Below, one piece after another: positions 8,856 through 18,195 of a stretch of 64,000 nt of DNA. Below the pieces are notes generated by a model. The model saw nothing but the letters and a program-made list of their open reading frames with translations, was not told the origin of the DNA and made no database searches. Both the position numbers and the translations under genes were made by a program. Within the stretch, counting starts at the first letter, position 1, and the number at the start of each line of letters is the position of its first letter. The stretch covers positions 2,665,187 through 2,729,186 of the forward strand of contig NZ_KI421507.1 in NCBI RefSeq assembly GCF_000473205.1. The letters are read 5' to 3'. Source of the DNA: Pseudophaeobacter arcticus DSM 23566. GTDB lineage: Bacteria > Pseudomonadota > Alphaproteobacteria > Rhodobacterales > Rhodobacteraceae.

Positions 8856-9377
8856 GTGATTAAAACATTTTTGCATCAGCGTGGCCTCGTGGCGGCGCTC
8901 TGTCTGGCGTTGGGCTGTGGCTCATTGACCTCGATGGCTGCGGCCTCTGAACGCGGCCCGGTAACCAATCTGCCGCTGCCGCGCTATGTCTCCATGAAGG
9001 CCGCCGAGGGCAATGTGCGCCGCGGCCCCTCTCTGACCCACCGCATCGACTGGGTGTTCAAACGCCGCGGCATGCCGCTGGAGATCACCGCCGAGTTTGG
9101 TCACTGGCGCCGCGTGCGCGATCAGGATGGCGCCGGAGGCTGGGTCCATTACGCTTTGCTGTCCGGAGCTCGAACGGTGCTGATCCAGGAAGACATGCTG
9201 ACCCTGCACGCCCAGGCCAATGAACAGTCAGCGGTCACCGCCGCGCTGGAATACGGGGTGGTGGCACGGCTGGGCAAATGCGTGCCCGCCTGGTGCGAAG
9301 TCTCGGTTGGCGGCTTCAGCGGCTGGGCGCCCAAGGGTAAGTTGTGGGGCGTGATGCCGGAAGAGATCCGCGACTAG
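8856..9377 (+). CDS. Secreted SH3-like domain protein
   Basis: A 173-residue protein starting at GTG 8856, just before a hydrophobic signal sequence (LVAALCLALGCGSLTSMAAA). The mature part holds two SH3_4-type repeats: VSMKAAEGNVRRGPSLTHRI, and a second half with GVVARLGKCVPAWCEVSVGG ending GWAPKGKLWG. Such domains occur in exported proteins that bind cell-wall components, but no enzyme activity is expected. An in-frame TTG at 8775 would add an unlikely polar extension. It stands alone, divergent from the hydroxyacid dehydrogenase and convergent with the ATPase gene. Confidence 0.75.
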   Translation: MIKTFLHQRGLVAALCLALGCGSLTSMAAASERGPVTNLPLPRYVSMKAAEGNVRRGPSLTHRIDWVFKRRGMPLEITAEFGHWRRVRDQDGAGGWVHYALLSGARTVLIQEDMLTLHAQANEQSAVTAALEYGVVARLGKCVPAWCEVSVGGFSGWAPKGKLWGVMPEEIRD

Positions 9378-9425
9378 CTCTGCCCCTGCTCTCCCCTGTC
9401 TTCCCCCGTCAGCCCTGCTGGCAAC

Positions 9426-12056
9426 TTATACAGAATCTGATACCGGACGAATACTCAGCTGGGTGCCGCCCAAGGCACGAAAGCTTTTTTGCCGACAGGT
9501 AAAGACCAGAATCTGCATCTCATCCGCCTGCAGGGTCAGCGCATCAAAGATCTTCTCGATGCGGGCATCATCGGTGTAGACAATCGCATCGTCCAGAATG
9601 ATCGGAGCCGCCTGGCCTTTGCGTGCCAACAGCCGCGCAAAGGCCAGGCGCACCAGCAGGGCGATCTGTTCCTGGGTGCCTCCCGACAGGCTGTCGAAGG
9701 CCTCTTCCTGGCCGGCGCGCATCAGCTGATCCGGCAAGACCTGCCCGGCATCAAGCCCCAGACGTGCCTCGGGCCAAAGCAGCCGCAACAGCGGTTGCAG
9801 CTCTTGCAGCACTGGCCCGATATAGGCCTCTTGCGCGGCGCTGCGCGCCTGTTCCAGCGCCTGGTCAAGCCGCCGCAACACCGAAACCTCAAACTCCACC
9901 GCCGCCAGCCGGTTTTGCGCCGCAATAAGCTGATCCCGCACCTCGGCCAGCTCCTCCTCGACGGCCATGCCTGCGGTGGTGGCAATGCGGCTGTCCAAAA
10001 CGGCAAGGTCGCGCAGATGCGCCTGGATGGCCTCGCGGGTCGCGGCCTGCTCGGATTTGGCCCGCGCAGCCCGGGCCCGCGCCGGGGCCAGGTCCGGCGC
10101 CTCCTGCTGCAAGGCCAGATACTGCGCTTGTTGCGCCGCCAGATCCTGCTGCAACTCCGCCTGACGGTGCTGCAACTCCGCCAGCCTTTCCGGCGTGTCG
10201 CTTTGTCCCGCCAGCGCAGCCTCGGCACGCTCCAGCCGTTGCAGCGCCGCCTGATGGCTGACGCGCGCACCTTCCAGATCCAACCGGTGACGGGCTTCGC
10301 TTTGACGTGCCTGGTCCAGTGCAACAGCTGCCCGGTCCAGTTCTGTGCGCTGCGAAACAAGCCTGGTTTCCAGCTGCTCCAGGCTTTCATCCTCAGGCCC
10401 GGTTTGCGGCATGCCCGCCTCTACCGGGGAGGTATCAACCGGCAGAGCATCAAGGTGTTGCATCAGTACCAGCACCCCTTCGGGCGCCAGAACCTGCAGC
10501 TGGCCTTCGGCCTCTTCCAGCCGGATGCGTGCTTCTTGGCGGGCCTGATGGGCCGCACGGGCCAGCGCGACACTGTCGCACTGCGCCGCCTCCAACGCCG
10601 CAGCCAGCGCCCGCTGCGCCTGATCCAGTTGATCGCGTCCAGCGCCATCGCCCGGGTGCAGATCAATACGGCCCAGACCAGGCGCATCCAGGCGCCCCCC
10701 CTCTGGCAGGGGAATGCGAGTACCGCCAGCCAGCGGCACCCCATCCAGCGTCAAGCGCCCCTCCTGGCCCGTCTCATAGGTGACTGTGAGGGCAAAGGCC
10801 CCCAGCTGCTGCGCCTGATCCGCCAGAGCCAGGGCGTCGCGGGCGGTTTCGATCCGCTCCATCGCAGCCTTGTCGGGGCCATGACCCATCTGCTCCTTTA
10901 GCGCGGCAACCTGCTGCATGACACCGCGGGCCTGCTCCAGCGTCTTTTGCAAGGCACGGCGCTGATCTGCAGCCTGCTCCAAGCGTGCAGCCCGCTGCAT
11001 CTGGGCCAGTTGCGCTTCCAGCGCCTGGGTTTTGGCCTTGGCCGCCGCCAAAACCTGCTCCGCCTGCTGGGCCTCGGCATGGGCCGGGTCGAGAACGTCG
11101 GAGATCCGTTTCAGGGTTTCCGCCGCCTCACTGCGGGCCTGCTCGGCCTCGGCACGGTCCTGGCGACGCGCCAGAAACCCGGCCAAGGCGCTGTTGTGAT
11201 TGTCCAGCACCAGGGTGGCATTGCGCAGCGCCTGCTCTGCGACGGTCAGCTTTTCCTGATAGTGCTCAGCGGCCTGCAGCTCTTGCTGAGACTGGCGCAG
11301 ACGCGTCTCCAGCGATTGCTGTGCTTCGGGATCCTGCAGATCCGCCAGCTCGCGGCGCAGATCCTGGCGCTGGTCAAGCTGCCCGCGCAGCTCGTGCACC
11401 TTGGCCGCGAGCTCTTCTTCGCGCGCCGCAAGCGTAGTAACCTCGGTCATCGCCTGGTCCAGCGCGCCGCCTTTTTTTGCCCCGCGCGAAGTCACCAGCC
11501 GATCCAGTGACTGTCGCACATCGCGCCGGATCACATCCATGCGCTGGCCGCCGGTGATGCTATCCACCTCCCCCGCGACCGACGACATCAGATCCTGCCG
11601 CGCCGCCAGGGTTTCCTTTGCGTCGGCAAAATTGGTCAACCCCTGACGCACCCAGAGCAACCCGGAGGGGCCGCCCTCTTTGGGGGATTTGATAAGGTTT
11701 TGCAGCCAGGCCTCTGCCGCATCCGATTGCAGATAAAGCTGCGCCCCCTGCCAGATCCGCAGGTCGCCCTTGCCCGAGGTCTTTTGGAACTGCTTGGCCA
11801 GGCGATAACAGCTGCCGTCCAGTTCAATCTCCACCTCAACCCGAGGCTCTCCCCCGGCGCGCGGGGCCAAGGCGCGAATGTCCTTGTCCCAGGATTTGGC
11901 ATCTTTGAAAAAGACCGCATGCAGCGCGTCAAAAATGGTCGATTTCCCCTGTTCATTGGGGGCGGCCAACACATTAAGCCCCGCGCCAATGCCAGTGATC
12001 TCCACCGGGTCGGTAAAACGGCGGACGTTTTCCAGACGGATGGCACGGATCCTCAT
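9426..12056 (-). CDS. SbcC/YhaN-like ATPase with long coiled coils
   Basis: An 876-residue SMC/Rad50-superfamily protein. Walker A (APNEQGKST) is at residues 32-40, the signature LSGGTQEQ near 790 and Walker B (PIILDDAIVY) near 820. Between them lie about 600 residues of Gln/Ala/Glu-rich heptad sequence with a break near the middle. It overlaps the upstream nuclease gene by four bases, so the two are coupled as in SbcCD or YhaNO. The pair probably processes DNA ends or hairpins during repair. The length is shorter than E. coli SbcC and closer to the YhaN branch; I cannot decide the subfamily without alignment. Confidence 0.85.
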   Translation of the reverse strand: MRIRAIRLENVRRFTDPVEITGIGAGLNVLAAPNEQGKSTIFDALHAVFFKDAKSWDKDIRALAPRAGGEPRVEVEIELDGSCYRLAKQFQKTSGKGDLRIWQGAQLYLQSDAAEAWLQNLIKSPKEGGPSGLLWVRQGLTNFADAKETLAARQDLMSSVAGEVDSITGGQRMDVIRRDVRQSLDRLVTSRGAKKGGALDQAMTEVTTLAAREEELAAKVHELRGQLDQRQDLRRELADLQDPEAQQSLETRLRQSQQELQAAEHYQEKLTVAEQALRNATLVLDNHNSALAGFLARRQDRAEAEQARSEAAETLKRISDVLDPAHAEAQQAEQVLAAAKAKTQALEAQLAQMQRAARLEQAADQRRALQKTLEQARGVMQQVAALKEQMGHGPDKAAMERIETARDALALADQAQQLGAFALTVTYETGQEGRLTLDGVPLAGGTRIPLPEGGRLDAPGLGRIDLHPGDGAGRDQLDQAQRALAAALEAAQCDSVALARAAHQARQEARIRLEEAEGQLQVLAPEGVLVLMQHLDALPVDTSPVEAGMPQTGPEDESLEQLETRLVSQRTELDRAAVALDQARQSEARHRLDLEGARVSHQAALQRLERAEAALAGQSDTPERLAELQHRQAELQQDLAAQQAQYLALQQEAPDLAPARARAARAKSEQAATREAIQAHLRDLAVLDSRIATTAGMAVEEELAEVRDQLIAAQNRLAAVEFEVSVLRRLDQALEQARSAAQEAYIGPVLQELQPLLRLLWPEARLGLDAGQVLPDQLMRAGQEEAFDSLSGGTQEQIALLVRLAFARLLARKGQAAPIILDDAIVYTDDARIEKIFDALTLQADEMQILVFTCRQKSFRALGGTQLSIRPVSDSV

Positions 12057-13204
12057 GCCCCCCCCTCCCCGGTCGCAACATCTTCCTGTGCATAGGCGAA
12101 CAGCCGGTTCAAAGCCGCCGAAGCGATATCACGCGCGCTTTGCGCCTGGCCTGTGTCCTCTGCCGAGCGCATCAGCTCTTCGGCAGCGGCCCGCAGCGCC
12201 CCATTGGTGGCAATCAGATCCAGATCAGACAGCTGGTATTCGCTGCGCAGCCCTGATGTTTCCAGGCTGAAATGACAGAACTCAGGCGCGACCTGCGTCA
12301 CGGCCTGTTCCAGGGCCAGGCGCTGCGGCGCAGTAATCCAGCCCTCGGCCCTGAGCCGCAGCAGATGCAGGCGCCACTCGGCACGGCTGGCAGGCAACAG
12401 GGCCTGCAGTTGCGCGGCAACATCGCTCGCCGGAGTGACCTGCAACAGCTGTTCCTGCCAGTGGTAGGCGCCGGTTCCCTGTGCGGTGACAGTCGGCGGC
12501 TGACCTGGCGTGGTCAGCTCGACCAACAGGCACTGCCCCCAACCGGCGTGTTTGAAGCGATCGGCCTCTGGCGTGCCGCTGTAGCGGCTGCGGTCATTCA
12601 GGGTAAACGCGCCATGCCAATCGCCCAGCGCCAGATAATCAAGCCGGGCAGAACTGGCGCGATTGGGCGAAATCACCTCGCCGCCGGCCTCGTCACTGCC
12701 AAAATCAAGCACCCCGCCATGGGCCAGACCGATGCGCAGATCCCCCGCCGGGGTCTCGCAGCCATCCATCCAGGCGGTCAGGTCCTGGCCGGCAAAGCGA
12801 TGACGGCAGGGCGCGGGCAACAGATGCACCCCCGGCGCCATCTGCACCGGCTCGGGCTGCATCAAAAGATGTGTGTTTTCTGCAGCATGCCGTGCCATCC
12901 CGGCCCAAAGCGTTTCTGCAGCCGCGCTGTCGTGGTTGCCCGGAATGATCCACCATTGCAGATCCGGTGCCGCGCCCATCGCCGCCAGCGCCTGGCGCTG
13001 CACCCGTTCCGAGGGCGTTTCGGTATCAAACATATCCCCCGCGACCAAGATATGCTGCGCGCCCTGCTCCTGCGCCAGAGTGGCCAGAGTGGCAATTGTC
13101 TTCTGACGCGCCTGCTGCAAATCTGCACGCACCTCTTCGGGCATCTGACCAAACCGCTTGCCAAGATGCAGGTCTGAGGTGTGAAGAAAGCGAAAGGGGG
13201 TCAT
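12053..13204 (-). CDS. SbcD/YhaO-like metallophosphoesterase (DNA exonuclease)
   Basis: A 383-residue calcineurin-type phosphoesterase with the two-metal motifs in order: HTSDLHLGK at the N-terminus, then VAGDMFD, then PGNHD, and later LAHG and ALGDWH. Family members are Mn-dependent nucleases that act with an SMC-like ATPase on double-strand ends. The stop overlaps the ATPase start (ATGA). No recombinase or AddAB genes are nearby. Confidence 0.87.
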   Translation of the reverse strand: MTPFRFLHTSDLHLGKRFGQMPEEVRADLQQARQKTIATLATLAQEQGAQHILVAGDMFDTETPSERVQRQALAAMGAAPDLQWWIIPGNHDSAAAETLWAGMARHAAENTHLLMQPEPVQMAPGVHLLPAPCRHRFAGQDLTAWMDGCETPAGDLRIGLAHGGVLDFGSDEAGGEVISPNRASSARLDYLALGDWHGAFTLNDRSRYSGTPEADRFKHAGWGQCLLVELTTPGQPPTVTAQGTGAYHWQEQLLQVTPASDVAAQLQALLPASRAEWRLHLLRLRAEGWITAPQRLALEQAVTQVAPEFCHFSLETSGLRSEYQLSDLDLIATNGALRAAAEELMRSAEDTGQAQSARDIASAALNRLFAYAQEDVATGEGGA

Positions 13205-13403
13205 TCAGGCTCCGGGTCAGGTAGTCAGGCAGTCAGGTCGTCATTTGGTCCCGCCATGAGTGGCAGAGCCACGACGAAGGGTCAACGCGGCTGGGGGCGG
13301 AACACCTGAGAAAGGCGCAGGAAAGTACCACGCAAATACAGGCGATTGACACAGGGCGCCCGCTGCGGCAAAAATATCCAACATTTTTGAAAATCGGGTT
13401 CAA

Positions 13404-14069
13404 ATGCTATTTGGTTCAAGACAAGACGCGGATGAAACGGTGGTGGCGATGCTGGCCTCGGTGTTGCGGCGCGACATATCCTTTGGCCTGCTCAGACCCG
13501 ATGAAAAGCTGAAACTGAACGACCTGCGGCAACGCTATGGCGGGTCCAATCATTCGATGCGCGAAACCCTGCGGCTGCTCAGCGCCGAAGGCCTGGTCGC
13601 GGCCACCGCCCAGCGCGGGTTCCGCGTCACCTCTGCCACCGAGGCTGACCTTCAGGACATTCTGTTCATGCGCATTCAGGTTGAAAAGATGGCGCTGGAG
13701 AAAGCCATGGCGCTGGGGGATGTCGCCTGGGAGGGGCGCGTCCTGGCGGCGCATCATGCCATGCGTCACTGCGAAGCTGTTGTTCAAGGCGATCTCAGCG
13801 ATCTTGCCGCCTTGGAGTGGGACAATGCCTGCCGCGCGTTTTTCTACAGCCTCTGCGAGGCCTCGGGCTCTCCCCGGCTGCTGGATACGCAACAAAAATT
13901 CTACGACCAGTCCCGCCGCTTTCGGCTGGCGCTGTTGCGCGAAGGGCGTCTGGATTTTCCCGATCGAGCCGCGCAGCATCAATCACTGCTCAGGGCTGTG
14001 CTCGACCGGGACACCCCAGCAGCGCTTGGCGGTTTGGAGAGACTCATCACAACGGAAATACAGGCCTGA
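13404..14069 (+). CDS. GntR-family transcriptional regulator (FCD type)
   Basis: A 221-residue regulator. The winged helix is at residues 15-75 (KLNDLRQRYGGSNHSMRETLRLLSAEG in two helices) and the all-helical FCD ligand domain follows. The gene lies 44 bp upstream of an ABC importer operon in the same direction and probably controls it in response to the imported compound or a metabolite of it. The ribosome-binding site before ATG 13404 is weak. A 7-bp stem (14063-14069 with 14080-14086) spans its stop codon. Confidence 0.85.
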   Translation: MLFGSRQDADETVVAMLASVLRRDISFGLLRPDEKLKLNDLRQRYGGSNHSMRETLRLLSAEGLVAATAQRGFRVTSATEADLQDILFMRIQVEKMALEKAMALGDVAWEGRVLAAHHAMRHCEAVVQGDLSDLAALEWDNACRAFFYSLCEASGSPRLLDTQQKFYDQSRRFRLALLREGRLDFPDRAAQHQSLLRAVLDRDTPAALGGLERLITTEIQA

Positions 14070-14113
14070 GGGATAAGGATCAGGCCAATACTGTTCACTA
14101 GGGAGGAACACTC

Positions 14114-15133
14114 ATGACCACATTTACCCGCCGCAAGGCATTGGCACTACTCGGCGGCAGCGCCGCTGCTGCTGGACTGGCAAGCCCGGCTCTGGCCTCA
14201 AACCGCAAAATCACCGTCGGGGCGCTGCGCTTTACCAGCCATTCTGGCAGCTTCATCGGTTTTGAACGCGGCTATTTTGCCGAAGCAGGCCTGGACGTGG
14301 AATTCAAGTTCTTCCAGGCCGCGACACCAATGGCGGTTGCCATTGCCTCTGGTGATGTGGACTACGCGGTGACAGCAATGTCTGGCGGTCTGGTATCGCT
14401 GGCCGACAAAGGCGCGGTCAAGGTGATCGGCGGCGCCCTGTCCGAAGAGGCAGGCATTGACGGGCAAAAGTTCCTGGTTTCCGATGCCGCCTATCAGGCA
14501 GGTGTGACCAGCCCCGCACAGCTGGCAGGCAAAAGCTACGGCATCACCACTGCGGGCTCCTCCTTCCACTACATGGGCTCCAAGATGGCCCAGGCCGAAG
14601 GGATTGAACTGAAGTTCAAGCCGCTGCAAAAAGTCGGCGCCATCATTGGCGCGCTGAAATCGGGCCAGATCGACGCCTGGTCCATCGTGCCACATCTGGC
14701 CAAGCCGCTGGCCGGGTCTGGCAAGGTGCATATCATTGGCAATGTGTCGGACTACCTGCCGAACTATCAGGTGACCACAGTCTTTACCTCAGCCCAAAAC
14801 GCCTCGGGCGAGCAGCAGATGACCCGCGATTTCCTGGCCGGCTATTCCAAAGGTGTGAGCGACTATAACAGCACCATGATCGACAAGGCCCATGGCGACG
14901 CGGGCGTAGAAGAGCTGGTCGACCTGATCCACAAATATGTCTATGCGGATCGCCCTCGTGAAAAAGCTGCCAAGTCGATCATCAATGGCACCATGCGCCT
15001 GAATGAGGGCGCAGCGATGAACACCACCTCGCTGCAGGACCAGCTGAGCTGGTTCCAGTCCGAAGGCCTGATCGACCAGAGCATCAGCCTGGATACCGTC
15101 ATTGACCCCAGCTATGTGCAGATACTCGGCTAA
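14114..15133 (+). CDS. ABC transporter substrate-binding protein (SsuA/TauA/NMT1 type)
   Basis: A 339-residue periplasmic protein with a twin-Arg-like signal (TRRKALALLGGSAAAAGLASPALA). The NMT1/THI5-like fold follows (GALRFTSHSGSFIGFERGYF, EAGLDVEFKFF). The family binds sulfonates, nitrate, taurine or pyrimidine precursors. GGGAGGA precedes the ATG. It leads the ATPase and permease genes downstream. The substrate cannot be assigned from sequence alone; no desulfonating enzyme is adjacent, so a sulfonate is not supported by context. Confidence 0.87.
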   Translation: MTTFTRRKALALLGGSAAAAGLASPALASNRKITVGALRFTSHSGSFIGFERGYFAEAGLDVEFKFFQAATPMAVAIASGDVDYAVTAMSGGLVSLADKGAVKVIGGALSEEAGIDGQKFLVSDAAYQAGVTSPAQLAGKSYGITTAGSSFHYMGSKMAQAEGIELKFKPLQKVGAIIGALKSGQIDAWSIVPHLAKPLAGSGKVHIIGNVSDYLPNYQVTTVFTSAQNASGEQQMTRDFLAGYSKGVSDYNSTMIDKAHGDAGVEELVDLIHKYVYADRPREKAAKSIINGTMRLNEGAAMNTTSLQDQLSWFQSEGLIDQSISLDTVIDPSYVQILG

Positions 15134-15153
15134 AGCCGGCTGTGAAATTTTTC

Positions 15154-15180
15154 TCGGGGCGGGATCTGAACCCGCCCCGA
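15154..15180 (+). terminator. Intra-operon hairpin after the binding-protein gene
   Basis: A 10-bp perfect stem, TCGGGGCGGG (15154-15163) with CCCGCCCCGA (15171-15180), and a 7-nt loop lie 21 bp after the binding-protein stop. No long U-tract follows, so it more likely protects the mRNA 3' end or partly attenuates. That would give more binding protein than ATPase and permease. Confidence 0.6.
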
Positions 15181-15216
15181 ACATCGTTTTATCCCCATCC
15201 TCTGGAGCGCTCCCGC

Positions 15217-15984
15217 ATGGATATTCGCCTCTCTGGCGTCAGCCATTCCTATGATGATTTTGAGGTGCTCCGCGATATCTCGCTAGAGATCCCCTCGGGC
15301 AAGATTGTCTGCATCGTTGGCCCCTCTGGCTGCGGCAAGTCCACGCTCCTGCGCTTTATTGGCGGCTTAGAGCAGCCGACCCGGGGCGAGGTGCTGCAAA
15401 TTGGTGCTGCGCCCAAGGATTGCCTCAACCCGCTCACCTACATCTTTCAGGACTTTGCCCTGCTGCCTTGGCGCTCGGTGCGGGGTAATATCTCTTTGGT
15501 GCTGGAGGATCACGGCATTCGCGGCGCGCGCGCCGATGCGATCATTGCCGATGTGCTGGCCCGCACCAAGCTGAGCGAGTTCCACAAGGCCCTGCCCAAG
15601 CAGCTCTCGGGGGGGATGAAACAACGGGTGGCCATTGCCCGCGCCCTGGCGGTGAACCCGGCGGTGATGCTGATGGATGAACCGCTCTCGGCGCTGGACA
15701 GCCAGACCCGTGAATTGCTGATGGATGATCTGGTCAGCCTCTGGACCCGGACGCCGTTTACGGCGGTCTATGTCACCCACAACCTGGCCGAAGCCGTGCG
15801 ACTGGGCCACTCCATCGTGGTGATGTCGCGCCGCCCTGGCGAGATCCGCGAAGTGGTGCATCTGGAGACCCCGCTGGATCAACGTCACTATGGTGACAGC
15901 GCCCTGGAAGAAAAACAAAAATACCTATGGCAATTGATGCGCGAAGAGGCCCGCGCGGCAGATGCGGAGCTGGTTCATGTCTGA
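15217..15984 (+). CDS. ABC transporter ATP-binding protein (SsuB/TauB type)
   Basis: A 255-residue ATPase with Walker A GPSGCGKST, Q-loop FQDFALLPW, signature LSGGMKQR, Walker B VMLMDEPLSALD and switch His in VTHNL. The ATG at 15217 has GGAG upstream and starts directly at the domain; an earlier in-frame ATG at 15142 lies within the hairpin region and is rejected. It energises the importer formed with the neighbouring permease, which it overlaps by eight bases. Confidence 0.92.
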   Translation: MDIRLSGVSHSYDDFEVLRDISLEIPSGKIVCIVGPSGCGKSTLLRFIGGLEQPTRGEVLQIGAAPKDCLNPLTYIFQDFALLPWRSVRGNISLVLEDHGIRGARADAIIADVLARTKLSEFHKALPKQLSGGMKQRVAIARALAVNPAVMLMDEPLSALDSQTRELLMDDLVSLWTRTPFTAVYVTHNLAEAVRLGHSIVVMSRRPGEIREVVHLETPLDQRHYGDSALEEKQKYLWQLMREEARAADAELVHV

Positions 15985-16819
15985 TCTCAAACCCAACACA
16001 GCCAGCCTGCCCCAGCCGCAATCCAGCCAGCCGCAAGCCCGTCAGGTCACCTTTCGCGGAGGTGGCTTTGCCCCGGCCAATCATCGCTGGATCGGTGTCT
16101 TGGTCTTTGTCCTGTTACTGACCGTTGCGGAACTCGGCACCCGTCAGGGCTGGATTTCATCGCTCACCCTGCCGCTGCCCAGTGATGTGCTCAAAACCTT
16201 TGGCGAGCTCTATGCCTCGGGGCTGTTGTGGGCACATATGAGCGTGTCTTTGACGCGACTGTTTATCGGCGCATTGCTTGGCGCCAGCCTGGGCGTTGCG
16301 GTCGGCGTGTTGATCGGGTTGTTTTCCTATGTCCGCGCCGGATTGGTGCCGCTGACAGCAGCGCTGTTCCCAATCCCCAAGATCGCGCTTTTGCCGCTGT
16401 TTGTGATCTGGTTTGGCATTGATGAGGCCTCAAAATACGCGCTGATCGCCTTTGGCACCTTCACCCCCACGGTGGTGGCCACCTATGGCGCGGTGGACAA
16501 TGTTGACCGCAGCCTGATCCGCATGGGGCAGAGCTTTAACCTGTCGTGGATGTCGATCGTACGCAAGATTGTGCTGCCTGGGGCCATGCCCGGTATCCTG
16601 TCTGGGCTCCGCATCAGTCTGGCCATTGCCATCATCTTGCTGGTTGCGGCCGAAATGCTGGGAGCGGAATACGGCATCGGCGCCTATATCCTTGAGGCCG
16701 GTTCGCTCTATGATCTGGAGCGCCTGTTTGCCGGCGTCACCATCCTATCGCTGCTGGGGGTCACCCTGAGCGCCACAATCGGATTGATTGAACGTCGGGT
16801 GCTGAACTGGCGCCAATAG
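15977..16819 (+). CDS. ABC transporter permease (SsuC/TauC type)
   Basis: A 280-residue inner-membrane permease with a 35-residue Gln/Pro-rich cytoplasmic N-terminus, then about six membrane segments. The EAA-like loop is near RMGQSFNLSWMSIVRKIVLP. The ATG at 15977 has GGAG upstream and overlaps the ATPase stop. It completes the GntR-regulated importer, and no further gene follows in this direction. Confidence 0.9.
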   Translation: MSDLKPNTASLPQPQSSQPQARQVTFRGGGFAPANHRWIGVLVFVLLLTVAELGTRQGWISSLTLPLPSDVLKTFGELYASGLLWAHMSVSLTRLFIGALLGASLGVAVGVLIGLFSYVRAGLVPLTAALFPIPKIALLPLFVIWFGIDEASKYALIAFGTFTPTVVATYGAVDNVDRSLIRMGQSFNLSWMSIVRKIVLPGAMPGILSGLRISLAIAIILLVAAEMLGAEYGIGAYILEAGSLYDLERLFAGVTILSLLGVTLSATIGLIERRVLNWRQ

Positions 16820-16869
16820 CAGCACCTGCAAACTGCTGCCTTGGCCGGGGCCGTCGGCTCGGGTGTCGC

Positions 16870-18195
16870 TCAGTTTCGGGCCGCGTCCCAGCCCTGCCCC
16901 AGGGTCGGCCTGCGCCTATGTGGCGGCAGGGGCCGACCAACTGGCAGATGCTGTCGGAGAATCTCGGCGCGTTGAGCAAAGGCCAGCGCAGCACAAAAGG
17001 GCATCCCATCAGCGCGGGCATTTATCATGCGCCGCGCCAGCCTGTCGCGATCCGCATCCAACTCAGCGATCCGCTGCGCCAAAGCTGCGGTGTCGCCGCA
17101 GGGCACCAGACCATCACCGCCCTGCCCCGAGATCAGCTCCCGCGCAGAGGTGCAGTCATAGCCCAGAACTGGCGTGCCACAGGTCAAAGCCTCGATCAGG
17201 CAGCGCGGCGTTTCAGCTGTCTTGTGGCAAAACATAAAGATATCGGCCTGCAGCACAGCCTGTAGCACGGCCCCGTGATCCTCGACAAAACCGGGGAAAT
17301 CAACACACTCGGTCAGTCCCGCCCGCTGAATACGCGCGTGCATCTGTGGCAGGGCCGCACCGTCGCCAATCCAGGTTGCGTTGAAATCGACGACCAGCCC
17401 ATTGAGACGCTCCAGAACCGTGATCCAGTCGGTTGGCCCCGACATGGCCTCTGCCTGGCCGGTGTAGATCAGCCGCAGTGGGCGTTTGCCCGCAACACCA
17501 GCGGCCTTTTTCACCAGGGCGCTGTCGCTGATGTGATCCGCTTCAGCGACGTGAATATCTTGAACCAGATGTGAGTTCCGGCACAGCCCCTGATTGGCCT
17601 GAAAGGTCTCGCCCCCGTGGAACAGCCCCAAATCGGCCCGCTGGATCGCGGCCTTTTCAAGCCAGGCCATGGGCCGATGATACAGCCGCCCCTGCAGGCG
17701 ACTGCGCCAGGGGGGCTGCTCCGGCGCCTTGTCCCTTGGGGGCTTTTGCGACTGTGGCATGACTTTGGAGTCCACCCGATCCGTCCACACCGCATAGGGT
17801 CGCTGCCTGTGATGCGCGACCAGACAGGACACCGCCCCCCAATCGCCAACCCCGCCACCAATTGCAAAGCTGAGATAATCCGCCTCTGCGATCAGCCTCC
17901 CTATTCGATGTAACGCACGCGGCAGGACCCGCAGGAACTGACCCGGGTGACTGGCCATGGGCAGGGGCTCGATGCGGATCCGCGACAGCTCTTGCTGATA
18001 GCTGTGCAAAGGAGCCCAGCCCGCCGGAGGTGCACCGGCGCTGACCGGCATCATCACCGTGACCCAGTCAAAATACCGGGCCCAAAGCTGCAGCCCATTG
18101 ACCGCCTGGCCTTCGATATAAAGAGAGCCCTCAAAGAGATACAGCGGAACCGGGGCATAGAGCAAAAGGCTGGTCTGTGATGCAGTCCTGGGCAT
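16870..18195 (-). CDS. Glycosyltransferase, GT4 (group 1) family
   Basis: A 441-residue protein with a C-terminal GT-B nucleotide-sugar domain. It contains RLIYTGQAEAM, then VDFPGFVEDH, then the donor-binding E-x7-E region (ETPRCLIEALTCGTPVLGYD). No signal or membrane segment is evident, so it probably acts on the cytoplasmic face in polysaccharide or glycolipid synthesis. It is isolated from any polysaccharide cluster and convergent with the ABC permease gene (50 bp gap). The acceptor is unknown. Confidence 0.8.
   Translation of the reverse strand: MPRTASQTSLLLYAPVPLYLFEGSLYIEGQAVNGLQLWARYFDWVTVMMPVSAGAPPAGWAPLHSYQQELSRIRIEPLPMASHPGQFLRVLPRALHRIGRLIAEADYLSFAIGGGVGDWGAVSCLVAHHRQRPYAVWTDRVDSKVMPQSQKPPRDKAPEQPPWRSRLQGRLYHRPMAWLEKAAIQRADLGLFHGGETFQANQGLCRNSHLVQDIHVAEADHISDSALVKKAAGVAGKRPLRLIYTGQAEAMSGPTDWITVLERLNGLVVDFNATWIGDGAALPQMHARIQRAGLTECVDFPGFVEDHGAVLQAVLQADIFMFCHKTAETPRCLIEALTCGTPVLGYDCTSARELISGQGGDGLVPCGDTAALAQRIAELDADRDRLARRMINARADGMPFCAALAFAQRAEILRQHLPVGRPLPPHRRRPTLGQGWDAARN

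Noticed and set aside
9489..10901. A 470-codon plus-strand frame opposite the SbcC-like ATPase
   Set aside because: It arises from codon bias of the coiled-coil gene; the composition (Gln/Arg/Leu) has no domain features.
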